Positions 56,804 to 64,000 of a stretch of 64,000 nucleotides of DNA are shown here, piece by piece. The notes beneath the pieces are model-generated. The model saw only the letters and a program-made list of their open reading frames with translations, was not told where the DNA came from and did not search any database. Source of the stretch: Neoceratodus forsteri (Eukaryota; Chordata; Ceratodontiformes; Ceratodontidae); contig JADMNL010000022.1 of NCBI GenBank assembly GCA_016271365.2, positions 224,416,501-224,480,500 on the forward strand. The letters run 5' to 3'. Position numbers and translations under genes: made by a program. The stretch's first letter is position 1, and every line of letters begins with the position of its first letter.

Positions 56804-57373
56804 TTGGTCCTTGCTGCCCTAAGGAAAGTTGTGCTTCTTCTACTTTTGTGTTCAGACAACGTCGAACTTTACCCTGGCCCCATGAAAGTGCTCTTATCGC
56901 CATCTGAACTTACAAGTCTGAAAGGAGTCAGCTTTATGCATGCAAACGTTTGTAGTCTCTTAAAGAAATTTGACTCAGTCCAAGCCTGGATAACTCACAC
57001 TGTACCAGATGTACTTGTGCTCTCAGAATCCTGGCTTCAGGATTCCACCCCAGACAGAGAGATTAACATCCCCAACTACCTCCTCTTCAGAGCTGACAGG
57101 CAGACCAGGGGTGGCAGAGTAGCCATTTATGTCAAAAACAAATTTATAGTGTCTACATTAGATTCTACTTCCATTGCAGGTGGATTTGAATGCCTGTCCC
57201 TTAAAATCGAATTTTCCTCATCAGTGGCATTCCGTGTCATAGGCTGTTACAGACCTCCCGCAGCAGGACCTCAACTCCTGTCACATCTGTCATCGCTGCT
57301 GGACTCTGCCCCTCTGGAAACAATTATATTGGGTGATCTTAACTATGATTGGCTAATGTCTCATTACCCCTGA
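56804..57373 (+). pseudogene. LINE copy 2 endonuclease ORF, 189 codons
   Basis: Residues 1-17 are hydrophobic, 18-26 are the 2A-like DNVELYPGP, and about 45 onward is the apurinic endonuclease domain: FMHANVCSLLKKFDS, SESWLQDSTPDREIN, GGRVAIYVK, GCYRPPAAGPQ and ILGDLNYDW. The frame shifts near 57360, and the C-terminal third of the domain (LDVLLVSKPYSFFH, SDHCIIAG) continues in the overlapping frame 57349-57714. The enzyme would nick target DNA to prime reverse transcription. Confidence 0.85.
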
Positions 57374-57906
57374 AGCAATTCTGTAACTCCCATGGGTTCA
57401 CACAACTTATTACTGAGCCAACTCACATTAACAAGAAAAACCCAATGAGAAGCACCTTACTGGATGTCCTACTTGTTAGCAAACCTTACTCCTTTTTCCA
57501 CGCCGGAATCCTCTCAGCTGATGTTAGTGACCATTGCATTATTGCTGGTATAAGATCTGATACCAAATCCTTATCAGCATCAAAATTTTCCACTAAAAGG
57601 TCCAGACGGTACTTCGATCGTTTTGCATACTTCAATGATCTAAAAAACTTCTTGCTCTGGCAGAGCTTCTACCTGACTAAATCAGTGAGTGATGCCTATG
57701 ATATCTTCCATTAAATCGTAACCTGCACTCTAAACAACCATGCTCCCCTGGTCAAAGCATGAATAAAAACTAGAACCTGCCATTGGTTTTCAGCAGACCT
57801 GAAGGCTGCCTTATTTAACAAAGATTATATCTAGAAAAAGGACCGCAAATCACATGCAGACGTAGACTGGTGTCTCTTCAGGACAGCCAGAAATGCCTGC
57901 ACTAAG

Positions 57907-59583
57907 ATGGTCAGAGAGGCCAAGGCCAACTTTTATCACTCTGAGCAAGTCTCTGCGTCAAAATGCCCTACCAAGTTCTGGTCCACCATAAAAAAACTGA
58001 CTGGTCACTCTCCAGGAAATGTGCTTTCTTCTAAAATCACTACAGACAACTTTATCATCAACGATAAAAAGGAGATTCTACAGGCTTTCAACAATTATTT
58101 CACCACTGCAGGCATGGCATTTGATTATGCACCAGTAAGCAGACTCCTCCCACAGATCGGCACCCAGCCTCCAGAACCAAAAACTAACAACTTAGCCTTC
58201 TCCTTCTTACCTACCACCATAAAAGAAATTGAAGATCTTCTACGATTAGACACTAGAAAAAGTGCTGGGGCCGACTCCTTTGACCCATACTTCTTGAAAA
58301 TAGTATATCACATCATTGCCCCACCTATCTCACACCTATTCAACCTGTCACTATCACAAGGTTCCCTCCCCCAAGTATGGAAAATTGCTCACGTCATCAC
58401 CCTGTTTAAATCAGGGGATCCCTGTGACCTAAATAACTATAGGCCAATCTCCCTTCTCCCCATACTCTCCAAACTACTGGAAAACATTGTGGCTACTCAG
58501 CTGAGATCCTTCATAGTTAACTCAGGCTTGCTAAACCCAATGCAGTCTGGCTTCAGAGCAAAGCAGAGCACAATTACGGCTCTGGCAAAAGTAACTTATG
58601 ACTGGCAACAAGACTTAGACAACAAAAAATTTGTTTGTGCCATCTTCCTGGACCTCAGTAAGGCATTCAACACCATTGACCACTGCTTACTCCTCTCCAC
58701 CTTAAATACAATAGGCCTTGACTCAACCTCCTTGGGATGGTTCCAAGACTACCTCACTGGTAGGCAGCAACAAATCAAGGCTGAAGGGGAGCTTTCTCCA
58801 CTTAAACTGATAAAAAGAGGTGTCACTCAGGGCTCCATACTGGGCCCAGTACTGTTTGCTATCTATATCAACAGCCTGGATGTAGGCATTAAGGAAACAA
58901 GTATCCATCTGTTTGCTGATGATACGATGCTCTACCTAAGCTGTGAATCTCCTGAAGCTGCCTGCGGTGACCTGCAAACTGACTTTAATATCCTGCAGCA
59001 CCAGCTCCTTAGCAAAAGACTACTACTAAATGCTAAAAAAAACAAGACTATGCTGTTCTCACCAGTTGGCTTAGGGGCTAAGTCTGCAACCGCTGATCCG
59101 TTACCTTCTATCTCCACTTTACTAGGTGAAAACCTTGAATTTGTGCCTAAATTCAAGTATATGGGTGTCTGGCTAGACAATACACTCTCCTTTGTGGAAC
59201 ATATAGAAGAACTGCCGAAAAAGCTGAGGCAGAGACTTGGTCTTTTCTTCAGAATTAATAGCCTTTTGACCACAGATGCCAAAAGACAGCTTGTCCAATA
59301 TACGTTCCTCTCATTAATTGACTATGCTGACTTCATTTATGGCCAATGCCCTGCTTTACACCTTGCAAAACTGGACGTATTGTACCATAGAGCACTGAGA
59401 TGTATAACCAGCCTCCCATTTTCTACCCATCACTGCTCTTTATATACAGCTGAGGGTGGCCACCCCTGCAATACAGGTGGTGTAGAAATGCAGTTCTTTG
59501 GACGCTCTGAGCCCTCACCAACAAACTCCCGCAATACATTGCTGACTGTCTCCCCCCAAGTCCGATTGGGAATTATGCCTTGA
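57907..59583 (+). pseudogene. LINE copy 2 reverse transcriptase ORF, 558 codons
   Basis: The frame holds, in order: SAGADSFDPYFLK; LFKSGDPCDLNNYRPISLL (fingers); QSGFRAKQSTITAL; motif A FLDLSKAFNTIDHCLLL; motif B GVTQGSILGPVLFAIYINSL; motif C HLFADDTMLY (FADD intact, 58912-58923); LLNAKKNKTMLF; and FKYMGVWLDNTLSF. It lacks a proper start and follows stops that cut it from the endonuclease. After about residue 516 the frame leaves the family reading, and the true C-terminal block (VLPTLWNRIQKL) continues at 59580-59783. Motif A has Asn where AFD is usual. Confidence 0.9.
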
Positions 59584-60359
59584 GAAGCTACTCGCAGGTT
59601 TCCCTGAAAGTACCTAGGGCCAGCACCCACTTTGGAAGGGCTGCCATTAGCTTTGTCTTGCCCACACTCTGGAATAGGATACAAAAATTGCTGAGACTTA
59701 GCTCCCCTGTTAGCCTTGGTGTGTTTAGAACCCTGTATACCAAAACTTTTGTAGAGCTCTGTAACTGTTTCCATCGCTCCTAGCAGTCCGGCTATCATTT
59801 TCTTTTTATCCACAGTAGTCTCTGCTGCTCATCTAAGTCCTCCCATGCCACTATTACTCCCTCCCCTCAGTTCCACCTGTATCTAGCACCCGCTGCACCT
59901 TCCTTACACACCACTCCCCACCTGTTTCATAATCCTATGACCAAGATACTGTCTGCATAAGCATCCCAGCATCTTCCCACCAGCACCGCTGCCTTCTATT
60001 CATGCGCCCCTTCATATTTCAGGGACTTCTACAAAGGCCATTATCATGTTCTTGATGGATAGCATTACAAAGGATTTTATTGTATATGCTAACCGTACAC
60101 ATCTTGCTCCTGTGGATATTGTATATATCATGCTATTGTTGTTTTATGCATATCTTACTTCTACATGTGCCATTGGAATGTATATATTCTGCTTATATTG
60201 TTATTGTAAACATTGTGTTCCTATTGTCTTATGTATATCTTATTCATATCTGTACATTTGTCCCTGCAAACTGCAGGTCCACTTGCAAATGAGCTTGCTC
60301 AATGGTGATCACCTGGATAAATAAAGATGTTGATTGATTAATTGATTGATTGATTGATA

Positions 60360-60513
60360 CATTTTGTTTTTTCTTTGTGTTTACTTTATTGTACAAGTCT
60401 CATTACTATATTGTCATTACTGTAGTGTTCATCTAGGTTCACTTTGTAAATTAGTTTTTCTCAATGGTGTTTCACCTGGTTAAATAAAGACTGATTGATT
60501 GATTTATTGATTG
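60360..60513 (+). mobile_element. Extra LINE 3' end in tandem
   Basis: A third 3' terminus of the same family directly follows the tail of copy 2. It has 'catctaggttcactttgtaa', 'ctcaatggtgtttcacctgg' and 'aaataaagactgatt' with a second (GATT)n tail. Only about 150 bp of the element is present. Confidence 0.85.
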
Positions 60514-60738
60514 ACAGCAGATCCACTCCTGCCAGCACATCTCTATCTGCTATCTGTCTGCCTGTTTCCAGGCTGTCCCTGTATCTGTTGCTATAGGACT
60601 ATACAAGTTTGTTTTTATGTTTTCAGGGTGCTCCTTCCACTGCTTAACTGGGTGATAAATGTTGGATCCACACAAAAACTGCATTTGTGGTGTGAAGGAC
60701 CCACTGTTTCTGCTGCCCTCATTGCAAAAATGATCTGA

Positions 60739-60746
60739 CCTGTCAG
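60739..60746. repeat. 8-bp target-site duplication (left)
   Basis: cctgtcag, identical to 62102-62109. Confidence 0.8.
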
Positions 60747-60974
60747 TAGGGGTGGGCAAAAGTATGGATTTCCACCATCTTGGAAGTTCTGCAAAATTGT
60801 GAAAATTTTGCAGACTTTTCCGCTTTTTCACCTGTGCAGAATTCCGAACTTTCGTCAAATAACTGCAGATTTCCACCTAGTACTGTGAAAATTCAAAATG
60901 AAATAACTGTTGCACCAGGGAATAGGTGTGCCAGGTTAGATCAGCTTAGTCACAGAACAAGCTGTTTAAAACAA

Positions 60975-61842
60975 TGAGGGAACCGGCACCACACTATGAC
61001 CAAATCAGCGTATGCTGATAATCAGAGCTGAACTCACATAGTTAGTGTTTATAAACACTCACCACACGTAGAAGGCAAGGGTTCTCTCTTGTAGAAATTT
61101 GAAACACTCCATCAGTGGCGGAACACCAAGTTTGTTCAACAGTAAATCTGTCGACCACCTGCACAGTTATGGCACAATACCAACACAGGTATTGTGCAGC
61201 CCAAGCCCTCAGTATTTTCTGTTGGGGGCTGCAGCCCCCACACCCCCTATGCAGGGGGCTGGGCCCTCCGCACCCCCAAGACTTTAAGATTCTCAATTCC
61301 AGGTCAGAGTTGGTCCAGAGAGGGGGGCAGGACACTGGAGGAAAGCGAAACATGGAAACGGACCATTACATCGACTGTCACTGTAGTGGTCATTTTCCGT
61401 GTTTCACCGTTGGGGTGTCGGGCAAAAGGGGGCCACCCCCAGTGTCAGTATTAAAAATTCATTTTTTTTTGTAAATCCACAAAGATAAAAAAAAATAAAT
61501 ATGTGAGTAAAACAGCAGGAGCCCATTCATCCCGCTTCCCGCATAGAGCAAGAATGACAAGTCATTTACCACGCTGCAGCACCTGACATGTTTCACTCAG
61601 AATGCGGGAAGCGGGGGGAACGGGCTCAGGAAGTTTTACTCACATATTTTGTTTTTTTATCTTTGTGGATTTACAAATAAAAACAAACTTTTGCTACTGC
61701 CTCTGGTGGAGTATTTCCAATTTCTACAAGAAGAGACCCCTTGCCTTCTATGTGTGGTGAGTGTTTATAAACACTAACTGTGTGAGTTCAGCTCTGATTA
61801 TCAGCATATACTGATTTGGTCTTAGTGTGGTGCCAGTTTCCT
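60975..61842. repeat. Long inverted repeat nested in the hAT-like element
   Basis: The left arm passes 'ggcaccacactatgacc', 'gctgataatcagagctg', 'gtgtttataaacactcacc' and 'gaaggcaagggttctc'. The right arm holds the inverted copy of each in reverse order. The arms are about 145 bp and well conserved. A direct 14-mer cacctagtactgtg occurs at 60874-60887 and 61843-61856. It may be a target duplication, or part of a longer internal duplication because similarity continues beyond it. Confidence 0.85.
61468..61677. repeat. Innermost palindrome, about 76-bp arms
   Basis: The left arm 'ttgtaaatccacaaagat', 'atgtgagtaaaac', 'cccgcttcccgcat' is mirrored by 'atgcgggaagcgggg', 'gttttactcacat', 'atctttgtggatttacaa'. 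The loop is about 50 bp. Confidence 0.9.
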
Positions 61843-62101
61843 CACCTAGTACTGTGGCATTTAATTATGAACTGCTGATTTTTTACATGACATGTGGAAA
61901 TAAAGTCTCTTGCTTAGTATTTCGTCGTATATCATGTAATTATCTATGGTTTGCGGTTTTATCTATGGTCTGCGGGGTGGGGGAGGATTCAGTGAAATTT
62001 CCACAAAAGTTGGCAAAATGATTTCCAAACTTTTGAGGAAGCAAAAATCTAACTTTTGCCGAAATTTCACCAGCAGAATTTTTTTATTTACCCCTCCCCC
62101 A

Positions 62102-62109
62102 CCTGTCAG
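62102..62109. repeat. 8-bp target-site duplication (right)
   Basis: cctgtcag, identical to 60739-60746. Confidence 0.8.
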
Positions 62110-64000
62110 TCCGGGGTAAGTCCTCTTTTCTCTGCATCTGTTCTCCTCAGTTTAAGGGAAGCAAAATATATTTTCCTTCGTGTTGTACTGAATTCTTAAA
62201 TTAAGCCAAAAATTGAGAAAATACAGCTGTGGAATCACCACATTATCCGTAGTAGCCCTGTCATGGAAAACATGAAGTCTTACTGTGGAATATGGGTCCA
62301 CATTACCACAGTCTACACAGGGTCCTGCCTATTGTCCTCTTTAATTAGACATTCTATATGGCTTGGGGATAATGCAGCACTATACAATGGTAAAAGAGAA
62401 TCCTGGTCCCTGATTGGTCAGTCTGGGACTGGACCCGGAATGTTATTCCAGGATAACATCCCAGCTCTAGTCCCAGCATAGAGATAACTGCACCAAATAA
62501 AAAAAAAAATCAGTCTGCAACCGCCCTTCTGACATGGGCTTCAGTGAATCCCGCTATGAGCCAAAGTGAAAGCCATATTTCTGATTGCTGCTATGAGCTT
62601 CACTTCTCCCCGATCAGCATGGCATCAGCATTCCCTGCCCTTCCCAACACACTGACTGCTTCTAAAATGAATGGCATTCTATTACCGTACTTTATCTCCC
62701 AGTACAAAACACAGAACAGCTGTACTGGAATAACCACTACCACAGTGCTGAACAGAGAGCAGAAGGAAACAGTCAGTGTGCAACTAAAGGAGGAAAAAAC
62801 ACATGGGGCAGAGCAGACAGATTGCCATGCGGCTTTTAACAGAAAACAAAAATTATAGTGACACCTCCCCCGATGTTAACACACAAAACAGTCAGTGACC
62901 ATGCCAAAACCTGTCCATCAAAATGAAAACAGCCTACACTGCTGTGTTTCTCATTAACATTCTCCCAGTAAAGTTGTGACATCTTTTGCACTAGGAGAAC
63001 AAAACTAATGTTCAAAGAACATCCTCCACCGCACTTATTCTGTATGGGAATGCTGAGTGCAAAGGAACAAAGATGGGGGGACAGAGAACAAGTTTACAGA
63101 AAGGAAATTGGGGATGGAAGGCAGGGCAACAAAGTCACTAATAACAGAGCAGTTCCACCTATTCGAGAAACATAAGCAGCACTATTTTTTAGTAAGTATT
63201 CCTATACCTTTAAAAATAATAGAAAAATATATTTTTAACAAAGGTATTAATATTTTTTTCTCTCTCTCTCTTTTTAATGAGCCATTGTATAATAAGAGTA
63301 ATGCCCTCCAGGGTGGGTGTTATGGTGTTGTAGCTGAGTGCCTAGGATCTAAACCGGATCATGGGGCACAGACTGTACTGCTTAATTTGCTTTTGTTCAC
63401 TACTACAGAAATAGTATAGTGGGGAAGTTTAAACAGAAAAATTAATTGCTAACTAGTGTTCTGCTGCCTATGTTGTACCCACACATCTCTTTGTTTAAAC
63501 TGTAGCCCTGCCTATTCCTCTCCCTACTTAAATCCCCTCCTTTCCTCTCTCCCCCAGGACTGTCCGCCCACTTGGGTGTGCCCAGGATCCTCCACAGCCC
63601 CCAAGAAACCATCGCTCGTATAGGCAAGGTGGTCCTGCCTGCAGGAGACTGCCAGCCCTGAAAAAGCCGAACGCTAAGGTAAATCCCACCAAAGAAACGG
63701 TCCATGCCGCCTGCCCAGCTGGATTCTTTCCATGCTACTTCTAAGCCGAGGCTCCGCCTGCACTGCGCGCTGACTCCCCACCCACCCCGCACTCCCTATC
63801 TGGGTATTTACTTATATAGGCTCTTCATGTCAGTTTCAGTTTAAACCTAACAGGCTACTATTCCACTAGCTCCCTATAGTTTACCACCACTAGGGGTCGT
63901 GGGCGTATTACTCCTGCTCATTGATTGTCTGTGCTTGATGCAAGTAGCTGCACTAAGGCAGTTTTTACTTCTTTCTGTATGTACAGCTATACAATTCCCA
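62110..64000. other. No recognisable gene
   Basis: Open frames at 62544-62858 and 63057-63419 (plus) and 63442-63792 (minus) have no recognised domain. The last 450 bp is GC-richer, with a TATA-like 'ttacttatatagg' near 63810, which could belong to a retroelement promoter or LTR that continues outside the window. I cannot support more. Confidence 0.35.

Larger units (their letters stand above)
56400..60358 (+). mobile_element. LINE copy 2 of a tandem pair, longest element in the window
   Basis: The 5' leader shares 'ctctgatcccc' with copy 1. The protein-coding part starts near 56804 with a Leu run and SDNVELYPGP. It is followed by endonuclease motifs LVLSESWLQD, GGRVAIYVKN, IILGDLNYDWL and VSDHCIIAGI (to about 57545), with one frameshift near 57360. 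The RT follows as a 558-codon frame. The 3' UTR carries 'gcaggtccacttgcaaatga' and ends 'ataaataaagatgttgatt' with a (GATT)n tail at 60330-60358. Stops near 57715 and 57834 and a frame change near 59455 inactivate it. Confidence 0.92.
60747..62101. mobile_element. hAT-like non-autonomous element, 1.35 kb, with nested palindromes
   Basis: The left end taggggtgggcaaaa faces a right end that, inverted, starts tgggggaggggtaaat; about ten of the first fourteen positions agree. The octamer cctgtcag flanks both sides exactly. Purine-rich, stop-rich subterminal parts mention 'gcaaaattttgcag' on both sides. No transposase frame is present. Inside is a second pair of inverted arms (60975-61125 and 61695-61842) and, within that, a further palindrome (61468-61677). 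Confidence 0.75.

Noticed and set aside
63442..63792. Minus-strand 116-codon frame in GC-rich DNA near the right edge
   Set aside because: No domain, no splice-supported structure, and the GC bias alone can keep such a frame open.

Overview
The window is eukaryotic genomic DNA, almost certainly from a jawed vertebrate with a large, repeat-rich, non-mammalian genome. An amphibian (for example a caecilian), a lungfish or another large-genome lineage would fit; the sequence alone does not fix the species. It has no long intact genes, no operons and no bacterial signals. Most of it is decayed transposable elements: CR1-type and L2-type LINEs, two tRNA-headed SINE families, hAT-like DNA elements with 8-bp target duplications, large palindromes and minisatellites.

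The real host gene content appears to be two antigen-receptor variable (V) gene segments on the minus strand, at 9836-10388 and 34618-35150. Each has a short leader exon, a small intron, a V exon that ends in a Cys-Ala-Val-Glu codon series, and then a CACAGTG heptamer, a spacer of exactly 23 bp and an A-rich nonamer. This is the V-side 23-RSS architecture, and the framework residues look most like T-cell receptor alpha/delta (TRAV/TRDV). The two segments are paralogues about 24.8 kb apart. The first carries one apparent single-base frameshift; the second carries several. The window is therefore best read as part of a T-cell-receptor-like V array swollen by transposons.

Layout. 0-8.9 kb: LINE and SINE fragments, including a 576-bp SINE with a perfect 12-bp target duplication. 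9.6-10.6 kb: V segment 1. 11-15.1 kb: CORE-SINE, CR1 nested in another repeat, hAT-like MITEs. 16.8-23.3 kb: a large inverted-repeat complex holding a ~78-bp minisatellite, an L2-like LINE and a ~700-bp palindrome. 23.6-28 kb: LINE fragment, fold-back elements, a second full SINE copy. 29.7-33.7 kb: CR1 tail, then an antisense LINE abutting a CORE-SINE. 34.4-35.4 kb: V segment 2. 35.95-38.76 kb: a hAT-like element with a perfect 8-bp duplication. 39.8-45.2 kb: LINE/SINE nests, a ~77-bp minisatellite and a CR1 copy. 47-50 kb: CR1-like and antisense L2 LINEs, the latter with a SINE in its 3' UTR. 50.4-60.5 kb: two head-to-tail LINEs of one family, the second with a 558-codon reverse-transcriptase frame. 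60.7-62.1 kb: a hAT-like element containing nested palindromes. 62.1-64 kb: unrecognised.

The transposons do not form a pathway. Their value is as a layered insertion record around the V segments. All family assignments come from reading motifs and internal repeats by eye; no database search was run.
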